From: Mycobacterium lehmannii | GTDB lineage: Bacteria > Actinomycetota > Actinomycetes > Mycobacteriales > Mycobacteriaceae | Reading direction: 5' to 3' | Length of the DNA stretch: 64,000 nt | NCBI RefSeq assembly: GCF_002245535.1 | Contig: NZ_NKCN01000005.1 | Location: 124,001 to 188,000 of the forward strand | Part shown: in pieces, positions 45,305 through 54,087 of the stretch | How positions within the stretch are numbered: the first letter of the stretch is position 1 | Layout: every line of letters starts with the position of its first letter | Program-made: the position numbers and the translations under genes | The notes under the pieces: model-generated | Told to the model about the DNA's origin: nothing | The model's input: only the letters and a program-made list of their open reading frames with translations | The model's database searches: none

Positions 45305-46228
45305 GTGTTAGGTGAGTGTCACAACCGTCGAAGTGGATTCTGGCGTTTCGCAGTCGTATTCGCCGCGGCCGGCGCCCTGGCGATGTCCGGCTGCGCCAGC
45401 GGCGGGGGAGGCGGCGGTGGGGATGCCACCAGTGCATCCCCGACGGCGCCGGCGGCGAAGGTCGACGAGATCGCCAATACCGTTCCAGAGGACATCAAGT
45501 CGAGCGGAGAGCTGATCGTCGGGGTCAACATCCCCTACAAACCCAACGAGTTCAAGGATCCCAGCGGCAAGATCGTGGGCTTCGACGTCGACCTGATGAA
45601 CGCGATCGCGGCCACGCTCGGATTGACGCCCGAATACCGCGAGGCGGACTTCGCCAGGATCATCCCGTCGATCCAGGGAGGCACCTTCGATGTGGGGATG
45701 TCGTCGTTCACCGACACCAAGGAACGCGAGAAGTCAGTCGACTTCGTGACCTACTTCAACGCCGGGACTCTGTGGGCTCAGCGACCGGAGGCGCCGATCG
45801 ACCCCAACAATGCGTGCGGCAAGAAGGTGGCGGTTCAGGCCACCACCTATCAAGACACCGACGAGCTGCCAGCGAAGAGCAGGGCGTGCATCGATGCGGG
45901 CAAGCCACCGATCGAGATCGTCAGATTCGACGGGCAGGACGCCGCCACCAACGCGGTGGTGCTCGGCCAGACCGACGCGATGTCGGCCGACTCACCGGTG
46001 ACCTCGTACGCGATCAAGGAGACCAACGGCAAGCTCGAAGCGGCCGGTGAGATCTTCGATTCGGCGCCGTACGGCTGGCCCGTGCAGAAGGGATCGGCCC
46101 TCGCGCAGTCGCTGCAGAAGGCGCTCGAGCATCTGATCGAAACCGGCACCTACAAAGAGATCGCCGCCAATTGGGGCGTCGAGAACGGGATGATCGACAA
46201 GCCGGTCATCAACGGCGCCGTCTCGTAA
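45305..46228 (+). CDS. Amino-acid ABC transporter substrate-binding lipoprotein
   Basis: This 307-residue lipoprotein has a signal peptide ending in the lipobox ALAMSGC (Cys at about residue 30), a glycine-rich linker, then a periplasmic-binding-protein type 2 domain of the polar amino-acid family: GELIVGVNIPYKPNEF, IVGFDVDLMNAIAATLGL, FDVGMSSFTDTKEREKSVDF (amino-acid-binding signature) and VAVQATTYQDTDELP. The amino acid is not certain; glutamate/glutamine or a related polar one is likely. The start is a GTG at 45305. A TACTGT at 45249-45254 could be the -10. The permease follows 11 bp on. Confidence 0.9.
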   Translation: MLGECHNRRSGFWRFAVVFAAAGALAMSGCASGGGGGGGDATSASPTAPAAKVDEIANTVPEDIKSSGELIVGVNIPYKPNEFKDPSGKIVGFDVDLMNAIAATLGLTPEYREADFARIIPSIQGGTFDVGMSSFTDTKEREKSVDFVTYFNAGTLWAQRPEAPIDPNNACGKKVAVQATTYQDTDELPAKSRACIDAGKPPIEIVRFDGQDAATNAVVLGQTDAMSADSPVTSYAIKETNGKLEAAGEIFDSAPYGWPVQKGSALAQSLQKALEHLIETGTYKEIAANWGVENGMIDKPVINGAVS

Positions 46229-46239
46229 AGGACGTTTCC

Positions 46240-47172
46240 ATGAGCGATGTCGACACGTCGTCACCCGAGGCCCCGGCCGCCATCGATGCGGTGCCGCTGC
46301 GCCATCCGTGGCGCTGGGTGGCGGCGGTCGTCATCGTCATACTCGTCGCCCTGTTCCTCTACGGCGCGGCGACCAACGATTCCTACCGCTGGTCGACGTA
46401 CTGGAAGTACCTGTTCAACGAACGGGTGCTGACGGTCGGGGTGCTCAACACGTTGCAGCTCACTGTCTATTCGATGGTGCTCGCGATCGTGTTGGGTGTG
46501 CTGCTCGCGGTGATGCGGCTGTCGCCCAACCCGGTGCTGAAAGCCGTTGCCTGGGTGTATCTGTGGATCTTCCGCGGCACCCCGGTGTATGTGCAGCTGG
46601 TGTTCTGGGGGTTGCTACCCACGATCTACCAGAACCTTCGGCTCGGGGTGCCGTTCGGGCCTTCGCTGCTTGAGGTCGACCTGCAGTCGCTGTCGATCCC
46701 CTTCCTGCTGGCGATCCTCGGGCTGGCACTGAATGAGGCCGCGTACATGGCCGAGATCATCCGCGCCGGAATCAGTTCCGTGCCCGAAGGGCAGACCGAA
46801 GCCTCGACGGCGCTGGGCATGTCGTGGGGGATGACGATGCGGCGCACCGTGCTTCCGCAGGCGATGCGGGTGATCATCCCACCGACCGGCAACGAGGTGA
46901 TCAGCATGCTGAAGACCACGTCGCTGGTGACCGCGGTGCCGTTCACGCTGGACCTGTACGGCATCACGTCGCGGGAGATCGCCGCGCGCATCTTCGAACC
47001 CGTTCCGCTTCTGCTGGTCGCCGCGACGTGGTACCTGGCGATCACCAGCGTGCTGATGGTCGGCCAGTACTACCTGGAGCGCTACTACTCGCGTGGTGCG
47101 TCGCGCAAGCTGACCACCAAACAACTCGAGGCGCTGGCCAAGGCGCAGACCTTGGGGGAGGCGCACCCGTGA
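46240..47172 (+). CDS. Amino-acid ABC transporter permease (HisMQ type)
   Basis: This 310-residue permease has about five or six transmembrane helices. It contains the family's N-terminal signature [41 protein letters not shown], and the EAA loop [20 protein letters not shown] followed by [20 protein letters not shown], which contacts the ATPase. One permease gene is present, so the channel is probably a homodimer. AAAGGACG lies 6 bp before the ATG. It overlaps the ATPase gene by 4 bp. Confidence 0.93.
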   Translation: MSDVDTSSPEAPAAIDAVPLRHPWRWVAAVVIVILVALFLYGAATNDSYRWSTYWKYLFNERVLTVGVLNTLQLTVYSMVLAIVLGVLLAVMRLSPNPVLKAVAWVYLWIFRGTPVYVQLVFWGLLPTIYQNLRLGVPFGPSLLEVDLQSLSIPFLLAILGLALNEAAYMAEIIRAGISSVPEGQTEASTALGMSWGMTMRRTVLPQAMRVIIPPTGNEVISMLKTTSLVTAVPFTLDLYGITSREIAARIFEPVPLLLVAATWYLAITSVLMVGQYYLERYYSRGASRKLTTKQLEALAKAQTLGEAHP

Positions 47173-47930
47173 CACCGATGGTCAAAGCCGAGGCCGTTTG
47201 TAAGAACTTCGGTGCGTTGCAGGTTCTCAAAGGGGTCACACTCGAGATCGGGCGCGGCGAAGTGCTGTGCATGGTGGGGCCGTCCGGTTCGGGCAAGTCC
47301 ACATTCCTGCGGTGCATCAACCACCTCGAACAGGTCAACGCCGGGCGCCTGTACGTGGACGGAGAGCTGATCGGATACCGGCAGCGGGGCAACAAGATTC
47401 ACGAGATGCCTCCGCGCGAAGCGGCCCGGCAGCGCCGCGACATCGGCATGGTGTTCCAGCACTTCAACCTGTTTCCGCACCGCACCGTGTTAGAGAACAT
47501 CATCGAGGCGCCCATTCACGTCAAGCGCGTCAAGAAGGACGAGGCGGTGGCGCGTGCGCGAGACCTGCTCGACCAGGTGGGGCTGACCGCCAAGGCCGAC
47601 GCCTATCCCGCCCAGCTGTCCGGAGGGCAGCAGCAGCGCGTCGCGATCGCCCGCGCTCTGGCGATGAGCCCCAAACTGATGCTGTTCGACGAGCCCACGT
47701 CGGCGCTGGACCCCGAGCTCGTGGGTGAGGTGCTCGAAGTGATGAAAAAGCTTGCCGCCGAGGGGATGACGATGGTGGTGGTGACACACGAAATGGGGTT
47801 CGCCCGCGAGGTGGCCAACCATCTGGTCTTCATGGACGGCGGCGTGGTCGTGGAGAGCGGACCGCCGCGCGACGTGCTGGCCAACCCGAAGCACGAACGC
47901 ACGAAGGCGTTTCTGTCCAAGGTGTTGTAG
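47169..47930 (+). CDS. Amino-acid ABC transporter ATP-binding protein
   Basis: This 253-residue ATPase has Walker [16 protein letters not shown]-loop [17 protein letters not shown], signature [17 protein letters not shown], Walker [15 protein letters not shown] and switch His [10 protein letters not shown]. The match to GlnQ/GltL-type proteins is close over the whole length. A short insertion ([20 protein letters not shown]) follows the first strand pair. It is translationally coupled to the permease and followed 4 bp later by the sensor-kinase gene, so the transporter and two-component genes probably share an mRNA. Confidence 0.94.
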   Translation: MTPMVKAEAVCKNFGALQVLKGVTLEIGRGEVLCMVGPSGSGKSTFLRCINHLEQVNAGRLYVDGELIGYRQRGNKIHEMPPREAARQRRDIGMVFQHFNLFPHRTVLENIIEAPIHVKRVKKDEAVARARDLLDQVGLTAKADAYPAQLSGGQQQRVAIARALAMSPKLMLFDEPTSALDPELVGEVLEVMKKLAAEGMTMVVVTHEMGFAREVANHLVFMDGGVVVESGPPRDVLANPKHERTKAFLSKVL

Positions 47931-47934
47931 ACAG

Positions 47935-49062
47935 ATGTCGGCCAACGCCCCGGATCCGGCCACCCCGCTGTGGCGGGCGGCCCAGGTGTTCCGATTGCTG
48001 AGTTGTCTCTACGCGCTCGGATTCCAGGTGTCGGTGAATCCGGACCTGGACCGCCCGGGTATGGCGTGGGCGCTGTTCGCGGTGTTGCTGGGGTCCAGTG
48101 CGCTGTGCGCCGTCGCCTATCTGCAGGGGTTCGGCAGACGTCCGGCGTTCGTGCTGGTCGAGATCGCGGTGGTCGTGGCGTTGATCCTGTCGACCGAGGT
48201 GGTCGCCTCGTCACAGTGGGCGTTCGACAACCAGTCGTGGCCGACGACGTTGTGGGCGACCAACGCGACCATCTCGGCGGCGATCGTGGCTGGGCCGATC
48301 GCGGGCATGTTCACCGGCGTGCTCGTGATGGTGGCCAGCACCGTCGTCAAGGGCTTCATCAACTACGACCTCGGCCGCAACGCGACGATTGTCATCGAGC
48401 TCGCGGTCGGCCTGGCGGTGGGCATGGCCGCGCAGACTGCCCGACGGGCCCATTCCGAGCTGGAGCAGGCGACCCGGCTGGCCGCGGCGCACCAGGAGCG
48501 GCAGAGGTTGTCTCGGGAGGTGCACGACGGCGCCATCCAGGTGCTCGCGCTGGTCTCGCGTCGCGGCCGCGAAATCGGGGGAGCCACAGCCGAACTCGCT
48601 GAACTCGCGGGCGAGCAGGAGCGTGCGCTGAGGCGGTTGGTCAGCTCCGGTGACGCCGAACCTCGCGTAGGAGCGATGAGAGACGTCGGCGCATTGTTGC
48701 GGCAGCGAGCGTCCGACCGCGTATCGGTCAGCCTGCCCGCCGAACCCGTACTGCTCGACGCCGTCGTGGCCACCGAGTTGTCCGCCGCGGTCGTCAACGC
48801 GCTCGACAATGTGGTCGCGCACGCCGGGCCGGACGCCCATGCCTATGTGCTGCTCGAAGACCTCGGCGACACGATCACGGTGAGCATCCGTGACGACGGC
48901 ACCGGGATTCCCGAAGGGCGGCTCGAGGAGGCGGTGCGCGAGGGCCGCATCGGTGTCTCGAAATCGATTGTCGGACGGATGGACTGGCTCGGTGGCAGCG
49001 CCAAGCTGACCACCGCGCCGGAGAGCGGGACGGAATGGGAACTGACGCTACCCCGACGGTGA
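47935..49062 (+). CDS. MacS-type membrane sensor histidine kinase
   Basis: This 375-residue sensor has a DUF5931-like N-terminal region with about six transmembrane helices (residues 20-170) and a HisKA_3 dimerisation segment: RLSREVHDGAIQVLALVSRRGRE, with the phospho-accepting His at about residue 198. The ATPase domain follows (VVNALDNVVAHAGPDAHAYV as N box, RDDGTGIPEGRLEEAV as G1 box). It pairs with the LuxR-type regulator, whose frame starts 28 bp before this one ends. The signal is unknown; co-transcription with the amino-acid transporter suggests sensing of its cargo or of envelope state. Confidence 0.9.
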   Translation: MSANAPDPATPLWRAAQVFRLLSCLYALGFQVSVNPDLDRPGMAWALFAVLLGSSALCAVAYLQGFGRRPAFVLVEIAVVVALILSTEVVASSQWAFDNQSWPTTLWATNATISAAIVAGPIAGMFTGVLVMVASTVVKGFINYDLGRNATIVIELAVGLAVGMAAQTARRAHSELEQATRLAAAHQERQRLSREVHDGAIQVLALVSRRGREIGGATAELAELAGEQERALRRLVSSGDAEPRVGAMRDVGALLRQRASDRVSVSLPAEPVLLDAVVATELSAAVVNALDNVVAHAGPDAHAYVLLEDLGDTITVSIRDDGTGIPEGRLEEAVREGRIGVSKSIVGRMDWLGGSAKLTTAPESGTEWELTLPRR

Positions 49063-49688
49063 TGGTCGTTGACGACCATCCCATCTGGCGCGACGCGGTG
49101 GCCCGCGACCTCGAAGAGGACGGTTTCACCGTGGTCGCCACGGCCGACGGCGTCGGCGCTGCGCGCCGCCGCGCCGCGGCGGTTCAGCCCGATGTGGTGG
49201 TGATGGACATGCGGCTCGCCGACGGCGACGGCGCGCAGGCGACCGCGGAAGTGCTCGCCGTGTCGCCGTCCTCGAAAATCCTTGTGCTGTCGGCATCTGA
49301 CGAACGGGAGGACGTGCTCGAGGCGGTGAAGGCCGGGGCGACCGGATACCTGGTGAAGAGCGCGTCGAAGCAGGAACTCGGCGATGCGGTGCGCGCCACC
49401 GCCGAGGGCAGGGCCGTGTTCACCCCCGGCCTGGCGGGCCTGGTGCTCGGCGAGTACCGGCGGATCGCCCAGAATCGCGGCGGGCCCGAGACGCCGAGCC
49501 TGACCGAGCGGGAAACCGAGATCCTTCGCCACGTCGCCAAAGGGCTGACCGCCAAACAGATCGCGGCGCGGTTGTCGCTGAGCCACCGCACCGTCGAGAA
49601 CCACGTGCAGGCCACGTTCCGCAAGCTGCAGGTCGCTAATCGCGTCGAGCTGGCGCGATATGCGATCGAACACGGGTTGGACGAGTAG
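49035..49688 (+). CDS. NarL/LuxR-family response regulator
   Basis: This 217-residue regulator has a receiver domain (residues 8-125; VDDHPIWRDAV, phospho-acceptor Asp at about 57 in VVVMDMRLADGDG, VLSASDE, GYLVKSASKQE with the conserved Lys) and a LuxR-type helix-turn-helix (PSLTERETEILRHVAKGLTA, SLSHRTVENHVQATFRKL). I use ATG 49035, which overlaps the kinase gene by 28 bp; GTG 49059 or ATG 49062 (TGATG overlap) would remove eight or nine residues and are also possible. Its target genes are not evident. Confidence 0.92.
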   Translation: MGTDATPTVMVVDDHPIWRDAVARDLEEDGFTVVATADGVGAARRRAAAVQPDVVVMDMRLADGDGAQATAEVLAVSPSSKILVLSASDEREDVLEAVKAGATGYLVKSASKQELGDAVRATAEGRAVFTPGLAGLVLGEYRRIAQNRGGPETPSLTERETEILRHVAKGLTAKQIAARLSLSHRTVENHVQATFRKLQVANRVELARYAIEHGLDE

Positions 49689-49732
49689 TCCTACTCATCC
49701 CGTGAGGCCCGTCGCGCTGTGACGATGGCTGC

Positions 49733-51484
49733 ATGACCGAACCGCAGCGTGCCGTCGTCGCCCGCCTGTCCGCTGATGTCGCCGCGATCTCCGCGTACCT
49801 GGCGCGGGTGTCGTCGGACCTGACCGAACTCGACCGGCAGCTGACGTCATCACCGCAACACGAGCCGATATACCAGCCGCATGCCTACCCAGCGCCGCCG
49901 CAGCATCCGCCGCATCACGGTGCACCCGTTGCGGCTTCACCTCCACCGGCTCCGCCTCCGTCCCGGGACGAAGGCTGGATCGGCAAGCTGCTGGCGGTCG
50001 CCGGTGTCGCGGTGACGTTGATCGGGGTGGTGTTCCTCCTCGTGCTGGCCGCGCAGGCGGGCCTGTTGAGGCCCGAGATCCGCGTCGCGGCCGGGGCGGT
50101 ACTGGCCGGTGGACTTGTGGGCGCAGGCTGGTGGCTGCATCGCAGGCCCGGCGGCCGCACCGGGGCCGTCGCCTTGGCGGCGACCGGAATCGCCGCGGCG
50201 TACATGGACGTCATCGCGTTGACCACGATCTACGACTGGGTGGCCGCGCCCGCCGGGCTGGTACTCGCCGCGTTGATCGGCGGTGGCGGGCTCACGCTCG
50301 CCCGGCGCTGGAACTCCGAGCAGCTGGGGCTGCTCGTCCTGGTGCCGTTGTTGGTGCTGGCGCCGATCGTGGTCGGTGGTGTGACGTTGCTGCTCGTGGC
50401 GTTCATGCTCGCGCTGTCCGCGGCCTCGCTGCCCGTGCAGATCGGCAAGGACTGGCTCTGGCTGCACGCCGCCCGCATCGCGGCCGGCACGCTGCCGCTG
50501 CTGGTGGCGCTCATCGGCGTGTATTTCGACGACGGCCGCGATCCGCGGCTGGTCGGCGCGTGCGCCATCGCGGCGCTGCTCGCGATCGCCGGCGCGCTGA
50601 TCCTGCTGCCGGGGACGGCCAACAAGTCGGCGATGGCCGTGCTGACGGGGGCAGGTCTGCTGCCGGTGCTGTCGGTCGCGCTGGCCGTCGACCGCATCGT
50701 CGCGGCGCTGATGGCGGCCGCACTGGCGGCAGCACTGCTTGCCATCGTGCTCATCAGCGACCGATTGCCGGGTGTGGACGGCGCGGTGCGGCGCATCTGG
50801 ACGGTGCTCTCCGCACTGTCGGCGATGATCGCGGTGGTGGTGGCGTTCGACGGCCCTATCGCGGGGCCGGTCCTGTTGGCGATGGCGCTGGTGGTCGCGA
50901 CGGCAGGACGGCAGCTCGTCATGGCCAAGGCGATCTCGATCGGCTTCGCGGTCGTAGGTGCCGTCTACTACCTGAACTGGGCGCCGCCGGACACGCTGAT
51001 GTGGGGGACGGCGACCAGCGGCGGGGTCGCGGCGTCGACGCTGATAGCCAGTGTCCTGCTGATCGCGTGGTCGGTGACGGTCGTGTGGGCGTTCGACCGC
51101 AGGAACTCGGCCTGGTGGGCGGTCGCGGCCGCGGTGGCCGGATACGCGGTCACCACGTTCGCCGTCACGACCGGCGTGCTGGTCGGCGGTACCGACAGCG
51201 GCTTCTACGCCGGTCACATGGCTGCGACCATCTGCTGGATCGGTCTGGCCGCGGCGTTGTTCGGCTACGCGGCGCGGTTGCCCCGAGCCGACCGCTCGGT
51301 TCCGATCGCCGGGGGCCTGGCGCTGGTGGCCGCGGCGGTGGCGAAGCTGTTCCTGTTCGACCTGGGCACGCTCGACGGCATCTTCCGGGTAGTGGTGTTT
51401 ATCGTCGTCGGCCTGGTGCTGTTGGGCATGGGCGCCGGATATGCCCGCCTCCTGGACAGGCAAGACCAACAAAATGGCCTCTGA
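49733..51484 (+). CDS. DUF2339-family polytopic membrane protein
   Basis: This 583-residue protein has a short N-terminal coiled region (AVVARLSADVAAISAYLARV), a Pro/His-rich linker (about residues 45-75), then about 14-16 hydrophobic helices up to the C-terminus (for example LLAVAGVAVTLIGVVFLLVL and VAAAVAKLFLFDLGTLDGIFR, the latter typical of DUF2339). Function unknown. GACGAT (49721-49726) 6 nt before the ATG suggests a leaderless transcript separate from the two-component pair. It ends 54 bp before the dps gene. Confidence 0.82.
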   Translation: MTEPQRAVVARLSADVAAISAYLARVSSDLTELDRQLTSSPQHEPIYQPHAYPAPPQHPPHHGAPVAASPPPAPPPSRDEGWIGKLLAVAGVAVTLIGVVFLLVLAAQAGLLRPEIRVAAGAVLAGGLVGAGWWLHRRPGGRTGAVALAATGIAAAYMDVIALTTIYDWVAAPAGLVLAALIGGGGLTLARRWNSEQLGLLVLVPLLVLAPIVVGGVTLLLVAFMLALSAASLPVQIGKDWLWLHAARIAAGTLPLLVALIGVYFDDGRDPRLVGACAIAALLAIAGALILLPGTANKSAMAVLTGAGLLPVLSVALAVDRIVAALMAAALAAALLAIVLISDRLPGVDGAVRRIWTVLSALSAMIAVVVAFDGPIAGPVLLAMALVVATAGRQLVMAKAISIGFAVVGAVYYLNWAPPDTLMWGTATSGGVAASTLIASVLLIAWSVTVVWAFDRRNSAWWAVAAAVAGYAVTTFAVTTGVLVGGTDSGFYAGHMAATICWIGLAAALFGYAARLPRADRSVPIAGGLALVAAAVAKLFLFDLGTLDGIFRVVVFIVVGLVLLGMGAGYARLLDRQDQQNGL

Positions 51485-51501
51485 CCAGGAAATGTGCTAA
51501 A

Positions 51502-51516
51502 CTGGAATCAGTCCAG
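51502..51516. promoter_or_regulatory. Inverted repeat at the dps promoter
   Basis: CTGGA (51502-51506) and TCCAG (51512-51516) flank ATCAG just after GCTAAACT, which may contain the -10, and just before GGAGG (51521-51525). The position suits an operator for a peroxide- or iron-responsive regulator, such as a Fur-family protein, but the element is short and no regulator is named by the sequence. Confidence 0.4.
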
Positions 51517-51538
51517 AAAAGGAGGCGTTGTAGCGATC

Positions 51539-52030
51539 ATGACCACAACAACACGTCGTTCGGAAGCAGACATCCAGGCCTTCGAGGCCTCGCCGGAACT
51601 CAGCGACAGCCTGCAGCGGGTTCTGGTCGATCTGATCGAGCTGCAGCTTCAGGGTAAGCAGGCGCACTGGAACATCGTCGGCACCAACTTCCGCGACCTT
51701 CATCTACAACTCGACGAACTCGTCGACTTCGCCCGTGAGGGCAGCGACACCGTCGCCGAGCGGATGCGTGCGATGGAGGCCTGGCCCGATGGCCGGTCGG
51801 ATACGGTCACCGCCGGCACCACACTGCCGCAGTTCCCCGCCTACGCGGTGAGCACGCAGGATGCGGTCGACCTGATCACGGGTCGGGTATACGCCGCGGT
51901 CGACACCATGCGTCAGGTTCACGACGCGGTGGACGCCGAGGACCCGACCACCGCCGACATCCTCCACCAGCTGATCGAGGGTCTCGAGAAGCTGGCCTGG
52001 CTGATCAAGTCCGAGAACCGCAAGGTCTAA
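51539..52030 (+). CDS. dps: Dps-family ferritin-like DNA-protection protein (Dps2-like)
   Basis: This 163-residue four-helix protein oxidises and stores iron and protects DNA in stress. The ferroxidase motif is spread over KQAHWNIVGTNFRDLHLQLD and EGSDTVAERM (His, Asp, His, Asp, Glu in the usual spacing). The C-terminal helix ends ...AWLIKSENRKV. The sequence is like the second M. smegmatis Dps (Dps2) rather than Dps1, from memory. ATG 51539 lies 13 nt after GGAGG; an upstream in-frame start at 51494 would run through the promoter. A long hairpin follows the stop. Confidence 0.92.
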   Translation: MTTTTRRSEADIQAFEASPELSDSLQRVLVDLIELQLQGKQAHWNIVGTNFRDLHLQLDELVDFAREGSDTVAERMRAMEAWPDGRSDTVTAGTTLPQFPAYAVSTQDAVDLITGRVYAAVDTMRQVHDAVDAEDPTTADILHQLIEGLEKLAWLIKSENRKV

Positions 52031-52044
52031 GGGACTGCCGACGC

Positions 52045-52105
52045 CGCGACTGTGCGTTTCACGACGCCGGTCGCGGCGTTTTGCGTATGCAACGGCACAG
52101 TCGCG
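52045..52105. repeat. Intergenic palindrome after dps (possible terminator)
   Basis: CGCGACTGTGC-GTT (52045-52058) pairs with AACGGCACAGTCGCG (52091-52105) with a single bulged base. An inner CGCC/GGCG stem can form in the 32-nt loop. It starts 15 bp after the dps stop, so it may end that transcript, although there is no T-run. Its make-up resembles palindromic elements that I recall as recurring between mycobacterial genes. Confidence 0.6.
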
Positions 52106-52145
52106 AAGGTGAGTCGTTTTCCGCGATCGGGGTATATCTTCCGCC

Positions 52146-52595
52146 GTGACTGTGACACGCGATATTCACGCTTCCCGTCAACAGGTCTGGGACGTCATGG
52201 CCGACGGGTGGACGTACTCACAATGGGTGGTCGGCAACAGCCGGATGCGTGCAGTCGACCCGAACTGGCCGGCGCCCGGGTCCGAGATCCGCCATTCGAT
52301 AGGCGTCTGGCCGTTGTTGCTCAATGACGTCACCGTAGTGGAGAAGAGCGTGCCGCCCGAGGAGTTGGTCCTGCACGCCAAGGGGCGGCCTTTCGGGGGC
52401 GCGCGAATCACTCTGCGGCTGTACGACATTCCCGACGGATGCCGGGTGGAGATGACGGAAGTCCCGGTGAGCGGTCCGGCGGCGGTTATGCCCAGCAAGC
52501 TGTCCGACATCGCCGTCTACCCCCGCAACCGGGAGACCTTGTGGCGGCTGGCCTCGCTGGCCGAGCGGCTCAAACCGACTGAGGTCGACGACTGA
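52146..52595 (+). CDS. SRPBCC (polyketide-cyclase-like) family protein
   Basis: This 149-residue helix-grip protein begins TVTRDIHASRQQVWDVMADGWTYSQWVVG, the usual START/SRPBCC N-terminus. It ends with a long helix (NRETLWRLASLAERL) that would cover the hydrophobic pocket. Such proteins bind lipids or polyketide-like ligands; no ligand can be named. TATATC (52133-52138) 7 nt before the GTG start indicates a leaderless mRNA. Its last 26 bp overlap the 3' end of the convergent cyclase gene. Confidence 0.8.
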   Translation: MTVTRDIHASRQQVWDVMADGWTYSQWVVGNSRMRAVDPNWPAPGSEIRHSIGVWPLLLNDVTVVEKSVPPEELVLHAKGRPFGGARITLRLYDIPDGCRVEMTEVPVSGPAAVMPSKLSDIAVYPRNRETLWRLASLAERLKPTEVDD

Positions 52596-53871
52596 GCGGT
52601 TCGAGTTCCACCGCGTCGCGCACGGCTGCGTCGTCGCGGCGTCCGACGAGGTACCACGTCGTCATGACGCCCTTGCCTTTGACTTCGACTTCGCCACGAG
52701 GCTCCAGCACGAAGGTGCTGCGCAGGCGTTCGTACACGTCCTGGGGCACCTGAATGCGTCCCTCGACGTCGGTGGTCTCCATTCGGGATGCCACGTTGAC
52801 CGCATCGCCCCATACGTCGTAGAAGAACTTGCGGGCCCCGACGACCCCGGCTACGACCGGTCCCGTGGCCAGACCGATCCGCAACGGCACCTTGCGTCCG
52901 CGCGGGTCACGCAGGTCGGCGACGGCGTCGGCCATGTCGAGCGCCAGGCACGCCAGCGCTTCGAGGTGATCCGGCCGGGGATGCGGCACACCGCTGACGA
53001 CCATGTACGAGTCGCCGCTGGTCTTGACCTTCTCCAACCCGTGACGGTCGACGAGCGCGTCCAGATCCGTGTATAGCCGGTCGAGGAAGCGCACCAGATC
53101 GCAGGGATTGGTGTCGCTGGCCCGCTCGGTGTACCCGGCGATGTCGGCGAACAGGATCGATGCGTCGTCGTACCTGTCGGCGATGACCGTGCGGGTCGGG
53201 TCCTTGAGCCGCTCGGCGATGGTCGAGGGCAGGATGTTCGCCAGCAGACGTTCGGAGCGTTCGTATTCGGCTTCCATCGCCAACCGCGCCCGGCGCAGCT
53301 CCCGGAGCGCGAACCACAGCGTGGCGACGACGAGGATCCACGCGGTGGCCACGGTGAGGATGAACGAGGTGGTGCGGGCCCAATCCGGTTGAATGCCGGT
53401 GTCTTCGGGGACGAGGTACGCCAGCGCCACCACCGTCGCCGCGCCCAACGCCGCCAGCACGCAAGCCAGCACGATGTGGTCGATGCCGAGAATGACCACC
53501 ACGATCGCGGCCGCGGCGACGAAGTAGAACTGCAGCCCCGACCCGGTGCCCAACTGTATGCACTGGATCGCGATGGTCACGTACGCGACGGCGAAGAACA
53601 CCAGCGGTGCGACGAGTTCGCCGAACCGGCACAGCAGTGGAATCGTGGCGAACGCCACGGCGCTGACGAGGCTGAGGACCGGGATCCACCACACCTCGAC
53701 ACCGACGAGCAGACCCTGAAAACCGAAGAAGGCGCTGATCGCCGCGCTGATCAGTGCGGTGACGTCGAGCACCCGGCGGCGTCGCACGGACCTTTCCGCG
53801 TGGTGCCGAACCCGGGCGGGCGTCCGGTTCTCCAGCGCCACGTCGGGCACGCAGACCGGCCGCAGCCTCAT
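52570..53871 (-). CDS. cya: Membrane-anchored class III adenylate cyclase
   Basis: This 433-residue protein has six transmembrane helices (about residues 30-190), a linker helix with ERSERLLANILPSTIAERLKD, and a class III cyclase domain. The metal-binding Asp residues are in ILFADIAGYTERAS, the adenine-selecting Lys in LEKVKTSGDSYMVVSG, and Asp plus transition-state Asn/Arg in DVWGDAVNVASRMETTD. All catalytic residues are present, so cAMP production by a homodimer is expected. It matches M. tuberculosis Rv1625c in sequence and in its place beside pdtaR. ATG 53871 is chosen (GTG 53877 possible); longer versions would run into the tRNA. Confidence 0.92.
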   Translation of the reverse strand: MRLRPVCVPDVALENRTPARVRHHAERSVRRRRVLDVTALISAAISAFFGFQGLLVGVEVWWIPVLSLVSAVAFATIPLLCRFGELVAPLVFFAVAYVTIAIQCIQLGTGSGLQFYFVAAAAIVVVILGIDHIVLACVLAALGAATVVALAYLVPEDTGIQPDWARTTSFILTVATAWILVVATLWFALRELRRARLAMEAEYERSERLLANILPSTIAERLKDPTRTVIADRYDDASILFADIAGYTERASDTNPCDLVRFLDRLYTDLDALVDRHGLEKVKTSGDSYMVVSGVPHPRPDHLEALACLALDMADAVADLRDPRGRKVPLRIGLATGPVVAGVVGARKFFYDVWGDAVNVASRMETTDVEGRIQVPQDVYERLRSTFVLEPRGEVEVKGKGVMTTWYLVGRRDDAAVRDAVELEPLSRRPQSV

Positions 53872-53921
53872 CTCCACGACTAGAGCGTAACGCCGAACGG
53901 GCTCGACCTGCTGATTCTCGG

Positions 53922-53995
53922 TGCCCTCGGTGAGACTCGAACTCACACTGTCACGATTTTGAGTCGTGTGCCTCTGCCAATTGGGCTACGAGGGC
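53922..53995 (-). tRNA. tRNA with anticodon CAA (Leu-type), short variable loop
   Basis: The 74-nt cloverleaf has acceptor stem GCCCTCG/CGAGGGC, discriminator A, D-arm GCC..GGC with an AATTGG-containing loop, anticodon stem CACGA/TCGTG with loop CTCAAAA (anticodon CAA, codon UUG), and T-arm GTGAG-TTCGAGT-CTCAC. The gene does not encode CCA. The anticodon, D-loop and A73 say leucine, but the variable region is only 5 nt (ACAGT), whereas bacterial tRNA-Leu normally has a long arm. It is divergent from pdtaR and upstream of cya. Confidence 0.9.
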
Positions 53996-54087
53996 TCTAG
54001 TAGTCGGACGGCTCTGCTGCGCGGCTTACCACCTTAGATGATGCCCCGAACTCGCTGAACGGCACCGCTACCGCCACAATGGCTTCC

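Noticed and set aside
49937..51472. Minus-strand Arg/Gln/His-rich open frame (511 codons)
   Set aside because: Antisense to the DUF2339 gene with charged low-complexity sequence typical of high-GC shadow frames.
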